A DNA stretch of 25,003 nucleotides from a virus: IMG/VR virus record IMGVR_UViG_3300022745_000139, positions 1 to 25,003 of that record. One strand, given 5' to 3'. The notes below the pieces were generated by a model. That model made no database searches. It worked only from the letters and a program-made list of their open reading frames with translations, and was not told the origin of the DNA. The position numbers and the translations under genes were made by a program. How positions within the stretch are numbered: position 1 is the first letter of the stretch; every line of letters starts with the position of its first letter. Shown here one piece after another: positions 15,285-21,241 of this stretch.

Positions 15285-15560
15285 CTATTGCCAGGTCACC
15301 GCTTTGACTGCCCACATTTGAGCTGTCTGCGTATCAGTAATTGCGACCGACAGCATGCGGAGCTTCTCTCCTTTCTCCGAATCTGCAATTGTTTCGTCGA
15401 GCTTGATGACTTCCCGCAAGTCATTGAGCTTGTCGATTGCTGATGCGAATCGTGTCTTTATCTCCTGTACTTCCATGTTCCCTCCCGGGTTGAAAGTTAA
15501 ACCTACTGCTCTCTCACCGAATGTGAGATGTCTATTTGCGGCTAATCCTATTTCTGCCAT
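15285..15560 (-). CDS. Acb2-like hairpin protein (predicted anti-CBASS)
   Basis: A 91-residue protein. GERAVGLTFNPGGNMEVQEI is followed by helix 1 (ASAIDKLNDLREV) and helix 2, ending in LSVAITDTQTAQMWAVKAVT. The combination of an AVGLTFNPGG loop, an Ile-Asp-x-Leu-Asn helix and a terminal S-x-A-I-T-x-x-(Q/E)-T-A-Q-M-W-A-V-K-A helix is a common phage signature that I link to the Acb2/Tad1 hairpin family. Acb2 forms multimers that bind cyclic di- and trinucleotides. Size matches. It begins after an intergenic tRNA-like element, has no Shine-Dalgarno sequence, and is followed one base later by a second hairpin-type gene. Placement at the edge of the early block fits a defence-evasion gene. Function is predicted, not shown. 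Confidence 0.6.
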   Translation of the reverse strand: MAEIGLAANRHLTFGERAVGLTFNPGGNMEVQEIKTRFASAIDKLNDLREVIKLDETIADSEKGEKLRMLSVAITDTQTAQMWAVKAVTWQ

Positions 15561-15611
15561 TGTGCATTGTCTTATTGAATAAAATTGTGTCTGCTCCGAT
15601 ATGGGCAGAAC

Positions 15612-15691
15612 GTATCACTGAGTCAGGAAGGATTCGAACCTACGACCCCGGCTTCCCCCAGTCAGGGCTGACCACACATCGTCAGTGATAC
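15612..15691 (-). ncRNA. tRNA-like element with 10-bp terminal stem
   Basis: A perfect 10-bp stem GTATCACTGA/TCAGTGATAC (15682-15691/15612-15621) encloses a tRNA T-arm with loop TTCGAAT and one T-T mismatch in its 5-bp stem. Further inside is a GTCA/TGAC mini-hairpin. Five bases separate the T-arm from the terminal stem, and no D-arm or anticodon arm can be drawn. It fills the gap before the anti-defence pair and may be a tRNA mimic, a processing site or a decayed tRNA. Confidence 0.45.
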
Positions 15692-15703
15692 ATTCCACCC
15701 ACA

Positions 15704-15829
15704 TCATCCATCGCTCTTCCTCCACTTCCTTTTTGCTTTGCATGGATACCACCAGCAGTGGTATGTGTTTCTTTGCCGGTTTCCGTTTCTCACCCATGTA
15801 TGCAGTCCAAGTATGCAGAGGATGTTCAT
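15704..15829 (-). CDS. 41-residue Cys/His/Trp micro-protein
   Basis: A short gene whose ATG overlaps the TGA of the upstream gene as ATGA, the coupling used repeatedly in this window. It encodes 41 residues: an N-terminal MNILCILGLHTWV, then a basic middle, then HCWWYPC and a Lys/Arg-rich end. The C-x4-H...C-x4-C spacing and the LGLHxW start resemble small zinc-binding phage proteins, but a metal site is not proven. A competing frame at 15615-15797 runs into the tRNA-like element and is less likely. Function is unknown. Confidence 0.5.
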   Translation of the reverse strand: MNILCILGLHTWVRNGNRQRNTYHCWWYPCKAKRKWRKSDG

Positions 15830-16083
15830 GGTCCCTCCTTCTTAAATCCGGATCTCTTCAGCGCATCTATGACTATGGTGTCGAGCGTCTGTGCCCGGAA
15901 CGCTTTCTGTACCACTCCAGTCTCCCTCTCTATGAGCTCAAGTACTGCCCCCACCATCCCTGCCTCCATGCCGTCCCACCTCGGTGGTCTTTGCTTGTGT
16001 GCCATATAGAATTGGAAGTTTCCGAGCTCACTGTGGAGCGCTATCATCTTTCCTACTATCTCTTCCGGGGTTGGCTGTGCCAT
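15826..16083 (-). CDS. Hypothetical helical protein
   Basis: An 85-residue protein beginning one base after the stop of the dockerin peptide gene. Two helices (PEEIVGKMIALHSELGNFQF and MVGAVLELIERETGVVQKAF) are linked by a basic, Pro-containing turn. I do not recognise the family. It ends in an ATGA overlap with a 41-residue gene. No signal peptide is seen, so unlike its neighbour it is probably cytoplasmic. Confidence 0.5.
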   Translation of the reverse strand: MAQPTPEEIVGKMIALHSELGNFQFYMAHKQRPPRWDGMEAGMVGAVLELIERETGVVQKAFRAQTLDTIVIDALKRSGFKKEGP

Positions 16084-16084
16084 G

Positions 16085-16273
16085 TTACTTGCTGGGATTA
16101 ATCTCCGAAGCGAGAATTGAAAGGTCGATGATGTCTACCTTCCCGTCGTTGTTCAGGTCTCTGCTTACTGCGGGTACTACGATCGTGTTTGAATGTGTCG
16201 CAGTGTATGCCTGGGCTACTGCCATCGTTACGAATGATAATACTACGAGGCTTTGTACGATTGTTTCTTTCAT
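16085..16273 (-). CDS. Secreted single-repeat dockerin-like peptide
   Basis: A 62-residue protein. Residues 1-22 are a signal peptide: charged start, hydrophobic core VQSLVVLSFVTMAVA, likely cleavage after Ala-Val-Ala or Ala-Gln-Ala. After a linker of about 15 residues comes one dockerin/EF-hand-like calcium loop, DLNNDGKVDIID (39-50), with ligands Asp39, Asn41, Asp43 and Asp50, and the helix LSILASEI. Classic dockerins have two such repeats and bind cohesins; this has one, so pairing or a partner may be needed. Its ATG overlaps the upstream TGA. A secreted calcium-binding peptide is unusual in a phage early block. It could act at the host surface, for example in superinfection exclusion or adhesion, but no function is shown. 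Confidence 0.7.
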   Translation of the reverse strand: MKETIVQSLVVLSFVTMAVAQAYTATHSNTIVVPAVSRDLNNDGKVDIIDLSILASEINPSK

Positions 16274-16674
16274 ATGCCTTCGATGAATTTAGAACCGATC
16301 CAGCGCCAGAGTCTTTCCGGCATCCATGTCGGTCGAGGTTTGATGTGCTCCTCGAAGCTCTTATAAAGTTCTTCTGTTTTCTCTTGTGCAAATTTCCGCA
16401 TCTCTTTCCCGTAGAGTTGCGCCACCTTCCTTTGTAACTTCTTCCCGCTTTTGACCTTGCCGAAGTTGTCGACGATGAGCTTTATCTCCCTCGCCATTAC
16501 TCCGGTGCTCACGTACTCTGCGTTCCTGCAGACCAGGCGTGCTTCCGGGGAGTCGGGTTTCGCTCCGCATTGTTCGCACGTTCTGTCTGCAGGCAGAGTA
16601 TCCAGAGTGCCATGCCGGTGATGTCCGTTCTGGATCATCTGCCCTACTATTGAATCTGGCATTGCGTGTATCAT
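16270..16674 (-). CDS. Hypothetical protein with possible zinc site
   Basis: A 134-residue protein. Near residue 33 there is TCEQCGAK followed by an isolated Cys (LVCRN), a possible incomplete zinc ribbon. The rest is basic and helical (KSGKKLQRKVAQLYGKEMRK), ending in an amphipathic aromatic segment (TWMPERLWRWIGSKFIEGI) that could touch a membrane. It starts in an ATGA overlap with the upstream zinc-ribbon gene and ends in another ATGA overlap with the dockerin peptide gene, so all three are coupled. The family is not recognised. Confidence 0.5.
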   Translation of the reverse strand: MIHAMPDSIVGQMIQNGHHRHGTLDTLPADRTCEQCGAKPDSPEARLVCRNAEYVSTGVMAREIKLIVDNFGKVKSGKKLQRKVAQLYGKEMRKFAQEKTEELYKSFEEHIKPRPTWMPERLWRWIGSKFIEGI

Positions 16675-16892
16675 AAGTTGTTTAGGGCTTCTTGATTGTC
16701 CCTGTTGGTTATGCTGTCAAGGTACCTTCTGTCTCCCATCTTTACCTTCATCTCGTTGAGCCTCTGCTCTGTGATGAAGTAGTCGCATTCGGCACACTTG
16801 CTTCCTTTGCCGTTTGGTTCCTGGGAGATTGGTCCGGAGCACCTTGGACACTTATTGTGTTGTAGGTTGCTCCATTTCATCTTATTTGCCAT
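16671..16892 (-). CDS. Small zinc-ribbon protein
   Basis: A 73-residue protein with two Cys pairs, CPRC (about 15-18) and CAEC (about 33-36), spaced as in a zinc ribbon. A helical, charged C-terminus follows (RLNEMKVKMGDRRYLDSI). Small zinc ribbons in phages often bind nucleic acid or modify host transcription, but nothing here selects a partner. It is the first gene of an operon behind a candidate extended -10 promoter and has no Shine-Dalgarno sequence. Confidence 0.6.
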   Translation of the reverse strand: MANKMKWSNLQHNKCPRCSGPISQEPNGKGSKCAECDYFITEQRLNEMKVKMGDRRYLDSITNRDNQEALNNL

Positions 16893-16932
16893 CGCTGTTC
16901 CGAGAGTGTCTTATGTGTTTCTCTCTTCCCCC

Positions 16933-16941
16933 ATTGTACCA
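16933..16941 (-). promoter_or_regulatory. Extended -10 promoter of the accessory operon
   Basis: The minus strand reads TGGTACAAT in the 65-base gap after the methyltransferase gene, with a weak -35 match (TAGACT) 16 bases upstream. It would drive the zinc-ribbon, dockerin and following genes. The motif matches the TGn-TAnnnT form seen in three other gaps. Confidence 0.5.
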
Positions 16942-16957
16942 GTAGTCTGTATCCAGT

Positions 16958-17743
16958 CTATGCGTCCTTCTTCACGGCAGTGGATAACCTGGTCGCTACC
17001 TTCCCAGTGAGCGTTTCCCACCGCTCTATGATGGTTGTGCAGTATCCTGGGTCAAGTTCTATCATCGCGCATTTCCTGCCCATCTGTTCGCATGCGATGA
17101 GGGTGCTTCCGCTTCCTCCGAATGGATCGTATATCCATTCTCCTGGTCGCGTGTTGTTCGGTATTATTTTCCGGAGCAGTCCTACCGGTTTCATGGTTGG
17201 GTGAAGCTTTGAGCTTGATGGCTTCGGGTGGAAGATGACCGTCTTGCTCTTCGGCCGGTTCATCTTGTGGCGTCCGTGCCAGCAGTATGCCGCGACCTCA
17301 TGCATTGGTAGATAGTCCTTCCTGCCCACCACGACGCTGTTCTTCACCCATATGAGCATCTGGCTGTAATAGAATCCGGCCGCGTCTATACCATTTCGGA
17401 GTGCTCGGAACATCAGGTCGCTGTTGAATATGTAGCATGCGTTATAACTCTCCAGTCGTCCCTTCACTGCATCCATCCATGCCTTGGTGAATAGTGCGTA
17501 CTCTTCTTCTGTCTGCAAGTGGTCGTTCATGATCTCTTTCACGTTCTCCTTCCCCAGCTTCATGTGGTCTCGCTTCCCCTCGACGTATGCCACTCCGTAT
17601 GGAGGGTCCGTCAGTATCATGCGAATCTTATCCGCATGTGACAGTAAAGAGTGGACGAATGTTTCATCCAAGGACGAACCACATCCCAGTATGTGGTGTT
17701 CTCCCAGCTCCCATATCTCTCCTGGTTTTATTTCCTTTTTCAT
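16958..17743 (-). CDS. DNA amino-methyltransferase (DPPY type)
   Basis: A 261-residue methyltransferase that adds a methyl group to adenine N6 or cytosine N4. Motif IV is TDPPYG (DPPY 46-49) and motif I is DPFGGSGST (206-214). DPPY comes first, the beta-class order, with the target-recognition part between them. The N-terminus EIKPGEIWELGEHHILGCG is the linker seen in ParB-methyltransferase fusions, but no ParB domain is present here. AdoMet binding is further supported by the HPTMKPVGLL segment before motif I. It overlaps the C5 methyltransferase gene as ATGA. Most likely it protects phage DNA from host restriction; the target sequence cannot be read from the protein. No partner nuclease is visible. 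Confidence 0.85.
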   Translation of the reverse strand: MKKEIKPGEIWELGEHHILGCGSSLDETFVHSLLSHADKIRMILTDPPYGVAYVEGKRDHMKLGKENVKEIMNDHLQTEEEYALFTKAWMDAVKGRLESYNACYIFNSDLMFRALRNGIDAAGFYYSQMLIWVKNSVVVGRKDYLPMHEVAAYCWHGRHKMNRPKSKTVIFHPKPSSSKLHPTMKPVGLLRKIIPNNTRPGEWIYDPFGGSGSTLIACEQMGRKCAMIELDPGYCTTIIERWETLTGKVATRLSTAVKKDA

Positions 17744-18762
17744 TTTGGTATGTGTTTAAGGATGTGCGCTACCACGTCCACGTTGAATGCGTTCCCTAGT
17801 GTCTTGTATCTCTGGTTGTCGCTTCCCATTTCCGTGTACGAATCCGGGAGTGACTGCAGTCGTTCGCATTCTATTGGTGTGAGTCTCCGCACCCTATTGC
17901 CTGTAAATACATTAATGCTTGGCTTGGTCATAAGGTTCTTCACTTTGTTTCCCACCCGCCCTCTTCGGGTTCTTGATCCTGGGAAGCTCAGGTCTATTGC
18001 ATCGCCGTCGTATGCTGTCGCGTACCCCTTCTTTGTCGCTTCCGGTATGATGAGGTATAGACCTGTCTTCGCACCAGTACCCCCCCCTCCGGCCTGCAGA
18101 GCTACGCTCTTGCCGTCAGTTGAATAGATGCGTTGTGACTGTGGCAGGCTTCTTCCCTGCCGCATCTTTTCCAGGATGCTCTGAAGCGTTTCTTCGCTTA
18201 TGTAGTATTTCTCATCCACCTCTGGTTCTAGTATATCCTTGACGTAAATCTCCCGGTCAGTCGGCTGTGTCACTCCAGGTATGTTGGTCCAGAATAGTCG
18301 CTTGCGTCTCTGTGCAGATACCAATCCCGCATCGATCATGATGGGCTCCACACCCAGCTCTCTTGATATAATGTCCTTTGCTTCTTTTGGCATGCTTGCC
18401 ACATTCTCGAGCACGAACCATGTGGGTCGCTCTCTCCGGAGCGTCTCGAGGTAGGTCCAGAATAGTCCGGAGCGTTCTCCATCAAGTCCTTGCCTGTTGC
18501 GCTTTGCAATGGATAGGTCCTGGCATGGTGACCCACCAATGAGTAGGTCTAATGTTCCTCCGAATGAGAAGCGGTCCTTGACTGTCTGAACGTCGCCTAT
18601 TTGAATGGTGTCCGGGAAGTTCCTCTGTGCCACCTGTATTGCATACTCGTCTATCTCACTGGCAAGGTATGCCCCGATGGGAATGCCTGCCTTGTTCAGC
18701 GCCATACGTGCACAGCTTATTCCGTCGAAGTATGAGAGGACTTTGTATGGTGTGGTTATCAT
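17740..18762 (-). CDS. C5-cytosine DNA methyltransferase
   Basis: A 340-residue enzyme that makes 5-methylcytosine. The AdoMet motif is LSYFDGISCARMAL (phage-style FDGIS in place of FAGxGG). The catalytic loop is GGSPCQDLS with Cys80. Motif VI is ENV (119-121), motif VIII is QRRKR, and the C-terminus has LTPIECERLQSLP and the final GNAFNVDVV motif. All key residues are present, so it should be active. The variable recognition region lies before the C-terminal motifs. It overlaps its neighbours on both sides as ATGA. Like the adjacent amino-methyltransferase, it probably shields phage DNA. Specificity is unknown. Confidence 0.9.
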   Translation of the reverse strand: MITTPYKVLSYFDGISCARMALNKAGIPIGAYLASEIDEYAIQVAQRNFPDTIQIGDVQTVKDRFSFGGTLDLLIGGSPCQDLSIAKRNRQGLDGERSGLFWTYLETLRRERPTWFVLENVASMPKEAKDIISRELGVEPIMIDAGLVSAQRRKRLFWTNIPGVTQPTDREIYVKDILEPEVDEKYYISEETLQSILEKMRQGRSLPQSQRIYSTDGKSVALQAGGGGTGAKTGLYLIIPEATKKGYATAYDGDAIDLSFPGSRTRRGRVGNKVKNLMTKPSINVFTGNRVRRLTPIECERLQSLPDSYTEMGSDNQRYKTLGNAFNVDVVAHILKHIPK

Positions 18763-19382
18763 GATGTTACTTTTTTGTATATCTCATGTGTTGCTTCGCA
18801 GTCGCCGAGCGCCCGGTGTGCGCTGTTTTGTGTTATGCCCATCTCCTGACAGCATAGGGTTACGTTGTACTTCACTCCCTTGACCACCATATTCATGATG
18901 CGCGTTCCCCAATCGTAGAACGTTTCGTTCCAGCGCCGTGGCATGTTCAGCTTTCCTGCCTTGACGAATACTGCACTATCGAGTGCTCTCTTATTCAGGC
19001 TGTCAAGGAACAACTTGTGGTCTCCTACTGTATAACCCAGGGTCTTCGCCACGTGGTATGCAAGCCATTCGATGTCGAATCGAAGGCCGTTATGGGTAAG
19101 GTGCGGGATGGTCTGATCTGATAGCAAAATAGCCAGGAACTCTTCCAGGCATGTCTTGGGGTCCTTGCCCTCTGTATCTATCAGCTCCTTGGTAATGCCG
19201 GTCAGCTCCGTTATTAATTCCGGGATCTCAATACCATGATTCAAGAGCCAGCTCTTTCGTTCTTTTATTTCTCCCTTCTCTACGAGGAGACATCCTATCT
19301 CGAGTATCTTGCACTCTTCTTTTTGGAGACCTGATGTTTCCAAGTCCCACACGATGTATGTACTTGGGTATTGAATGTTCAT
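18759..19382 (-). CDS. DnaQ-like 3'-5' exonuclease
   Basis: A 207-residue DEDD-family exonuclease. Exo I is VWDLETSG (Asp13, Glu15), Exo II is HNGLRFDIEWL and Exo III is HRALGDCEATHEI, with His and Asp placed as in the DEDDh type. It therefore should cleave nucleotides from 3' ends of DNA or RNA using two metal ions. It resembles proofreading epsilon subunits or oligoribonuclease/RNase T-type enzymes; without a polymerase in the window the substrate stays open. It is coupled by ATGA overlaps to methyltransferase genes on both sides, so the cluster probably acts together in DNA metabolism. Confidence 0.85.
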   Translation of the reverse strand: MNIQYPSTYIVWDLETSGLQKEECKILEIGCLLVEKGEIKERKSWLLNHGIEIPELITELTGITKELIDTEGKDPKTCLEEFLAILLSDQTIPHLTHNGLRFDIEWLAYHVAKTLGYTVGDHKLFLDSLNKRALDSAVFVKAGKLNMPRRWNETFYDWGTRIMNMVVKGVKYNVTLCCQEMGITQNSAHRALGDCEATHEIYKKVTS

Positions 19383-20014
19383 ATAATTTTCTTAGCTTTT
19401 TGATTTGTAAATTCACCCCATCGCCGGATGATGACGTCGACCATTATCGGGTCCTGCTCCATCATGAAGCACTTCCGCTTCAGCTGTTCGCAGGCGATCA
19501 TGGTAGAGCCCGCTCCGCCGAAGAGGTCGAGGACGTTATGTCCGGGTGCTGTGCATCTCTTGAGTGGTTTCTCTATGAGTGTCACCGGCTTTTGGAATGC
19601 ATAGTCGTAGGCATCCTTGCGGTCACTCTTGTCTATCCAGAGGTTTAAGTATTCCCATACGTCTTCCTGGATCTGATTGCCAGAGTCTATCTCCTTGTTG
19701 AGTACCTGGCTCAGGTTCTTTATGCCGGTGTTGATAAATGGTTTCCCGCGGGTCCCATAGACCACCGCTTCGTATGCCTTGTTGAATGCGTTCTTCGGAG
19801 TTACCTGCATGTCGCTCTTTATCCAAAGTAGCACGCGTTCTGTTTTCATCTTGTGCTCTTTAAAGAGTGTCTGCAGTAACCAGATGTCTCGTTCCTGTGT
19901 CCAGTAGAATGCGTGGCAGTTCGGCTTGGCGTTTGCCATTGCGTTCTCTATGGTGCTGTTCAGGAAGCTTGCGAATGTGCCCTCCTCTTTCTTTTCCTTC
20001 TTCACCTTCAGCAC
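19379..20014 (-). CDS. Methyltransferase C-terminal part (frameshifted from ParB half)
   Basis: A 211-residue frame with a GTG start. It carries the C-terminal half of a DNA amino-methyltransferase: the target-recognition part, then HNVLDLFGGAGSTMIACEQL (AdoMet motif I) and a basic end. The DPP motif IV lies just upstream but in another reading frame. Removing one C from a run of nine at 20038-20046 joins it to the ParB-domain frame and gives CDPPLKLLAEGHV leading into this protein. So this is probably the second half of one gene. The stop overlaps the exonuclease start as ATGA. Separate translation from the internal GTG is possible but would lack motif IV. Confidence 0.7.
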   Translation of the reverse strand: MLKVKKEKKEEGTFASFLNSTIENAMANAKPNCHAFYWTQERDIWLLQTLFKEHKMKTERVLLWIKSDMQVTPKNAFNKAYEAVVYGTRGKPFINTGIKNLSQVLNKEIDSGNQIQEDVWEYLNLWIDKSDRKDAYDYAFQKPVTLIEKPLKRCTAPGHNVLDLFGGAGSTMIACEQLKRKCFMMEQDPIMVDVIIRRWGEFTNQKAKKII

Positions 20015-20627
20015 GTGTCCTTCGGCTAGGAGTTTGAGGGGGGGGGTCGCAGAAGATCATGTCAGCGCTTTCGCCTCCCATGAGCGTCTTCACGTGTGCT
20101 GGGTTCGATGCATCTCCGCACATGAGCATATGCTGGCCAAGCAAGTATACATCCCCGGTGCGTGCTTTTGGATTTTTAATTTCCCGGGCTCCGCCTCCTG
20201 GCACGTGGTCGTCATCTATCACGTCGACGTCGTCAAAGAATACCTGAAGGTCTTCGTCTCCGAATCCTACATCCAGGAGAAGGTTCAGTCCCATGTCGCG
20301 GAGCTTCTCCTGGTCCCAGCTTCCCACGTTCTTGTTGAGGCGCAGGTTGAGGCGCTTCTCTTCAGTTATTGTAAGCTCACGAGATGGCACCATAACATCC
20401 ACGTCCTTGATGCCACGCTTCAGGTATAGCCTGGTGCGTTGGTGTCCGCCTATAAGAACGTTCTCCCGCTTCCCGATGTTCACCACCACCGGTATGACGG
20501 CACCAAATTCCCCGATGCTTTCATCGAGGTCGCGCTCTTCCTGCTCTGTCATCTTGCGCGGGTTGTAGTCGGCCTCCTTGAGGTCAGCTACTTTTCTTTT
20601 CTCAATTGTCCAGGATATATTTTTCAT
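19860..20627 (-). CDS. ParB-domain DNA methyltransferase, N-terminal part (frameshifted)
   Basis: A 255-residue frame. Residues 10-110 are a ParB/Srx-type domain (DYNPRKMTEQEERDLDESI, FGAVIPVVVN, NVLIGGHQRTRLYLKRG). A linker TGDVYLLGQHMLMCGDASNP leads to motif IV, ADMIFCDPP (Asp194-Pro-Pro). The frame then runs through nine C bases into a Pro/Arg-rich tail without similarity to the family, a sign of a shifted frame. The correct continuation is in the next frame downstream. Either the C9 run is a sequencing error, or the enzyme is switched on and off by slippage. Intact, it would be about 415 residues, normal for phage ParB-methyltransferases. It is coupled to the upstream gene by ATGA. Confidence 0.75.
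   Translation of the reverse strand: MKNISWTIEKRKVADLKEADYNPRKMTEQEERDLDESIGEFGAVIPVVVNIGKRENVLIGGHQRTRLYLKRGIKDVDVMVPSRELTITEEKRLNLRLNKNVGSWDQEKLRDMGLNLLLDVGFGDEDLQVFFDDVDVIDDDHVPGGGAREIKNPKARTGDVYLLGQHMLMCGDASNPAHVKTLMGGESADMIFCDPPPQTPSRRTRAEGEEGKERGGHIRKLPEQHHRERNGKRQAELPRILLDTGTRHLVTADTL
20038..20046 (-). repeat. C9 homopolymer splitting the ParB-methyltransferase
   Basis: Nine consecutive C on the minus strand sit exactly at the DPP motif. Eight or eleven would restore one frame across the whole enzyme. Homopolymers of this kind are both frequent sequencing-error sites and known slippage sites for phase-variable methyltransferases. DPPL, the restored motif, is less usual than DPPY or DPPF. 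Confidence 0.7.
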
Positions 20628-21241
20628 GACTGTTCTTTATTGACCGATTCGCCGCACCCTGCACACCGACCATGGTCGGTGATGTGGTGTGGACACTCTA
20701 TCCCTTCGCCTTCTCCCGTTCCTTCTCCGCTTTCTGCTCCTCCACGATCATCTCCGCCACCTCCCTCAGTTCCGCCTGCTCCATCTCCAGTCTCTCTTCT
20801 CCTCCCTTCAGGGCGTCCGCTACCGTTGTTTTCTTCGGTTGCATTGTCTGGAAGTCCATCTCCTCCTTCAGTACCTTCCCCATGTCCTGCTTCTTCAGCA
20901 CTCTGATGCGTGCCTCCAAGGTCAGTACTATCGCTAATTGTCTGTCGTGGTGGGAGACCAAGGTCTCCAGTCGGCTTTTTGTTTCCATAGAGTATTAATA
21001 GTGATTGTTCATGCGTCTGATAAAATGCGAGGATCTGCTGTTCACATTCGATTCGCTTGCGCGTGTCATCTATGAGCTTTGCCCGTTCCGTCTCCTCGAA
21101 CGGTTCGGTCCAGCCATAGTACCTTTGAAGTTCTTCGGCTGTGCCATGTGTATGGAACGCCAGCTGTATGAGGCTGTTGGCGATGTTGCGTATCATCATT
21201 TTCTCCAGCTCAAAAAATTGTTGTGTTAGATTATTCTTCAT
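20624..21241 (-). CDS. Hypothetical protein with zinc-like tail, overlapping another frame
   Basis: A 205-residue frame. Residues 1-85 are a normal-looking helical domain (FFELEKMMIRNIANSLIQLA, then RKRIECEQQILAFYQTHEQS). Residues about 95-180 are Gly/Glu/Arg-rich and of low complexity. The last 25 form a plausible metal site (ECPHHITDHGRCAGCGESV). The stop overlaps the ParB gene start as ATGA. The low-complexity stretch lies over a second, coiled-coil-like frame (20698-20988), so either both are translated or the middle is only a read-through of an open frame. The good N- and C-termini in one frame argue for real translation. Function unknown. Confidence 0.55.
   Translation of the reverse strand: MKNNLTQQFFELEKMMIRNIANSLIQLAFHTHGTAEELQRYYGWTEPFEETERAKLIDDTRKRIECEQQILAFYQTHEQSLLILYGNKKPTGDLGLPPRQTISDSTDLGGTHQSAEEAGHGEGTEGGDGLPDNATEENNGSGRPEGRRRETGDGAGGTEGGGGDDRGGAESGEGTGEGEGIECPHHITDHGRCAGCGESVNKEQS
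20698..20988 (-). CDS. Coiled-coil protein overprinted on another gene
   Basis: A 96-residue frame entirely within, but out of phase with, the 205-residue gene. Its sequence is that of an ordinary helical protein (SRLETLVSHHDRQLAIVLTL, GGEERLEMEQAELREVAEMI) rather than the low-complexity string produced in the other frame. It starts with ATG right after the conserved-looking N-terminal part of the longer gene. It may be an independent overprinted gene, or the true continuation after a frameshift. The family is not recognised; single-strand binding or chaperone-like roles cannot be told apart. Confidence 0.5.
   Translation of the reverse strand: METKSRLETLVSHHDRQLAIVLTLEARIRVLKKQDMGKVLKEEMDFQTMQPKKTTVADALKGGEERLEMEQAELREVAEMIVEEQKAEKEREKAKG

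Noticed and set aside
15615-15797. 60-residue minus-strand frame ending in a tRNA-like read-through
   Set aside because: Its end (RRFESF) is just the translated T-arm. The 41-residue frame with ATGA coupling is the better gene here.
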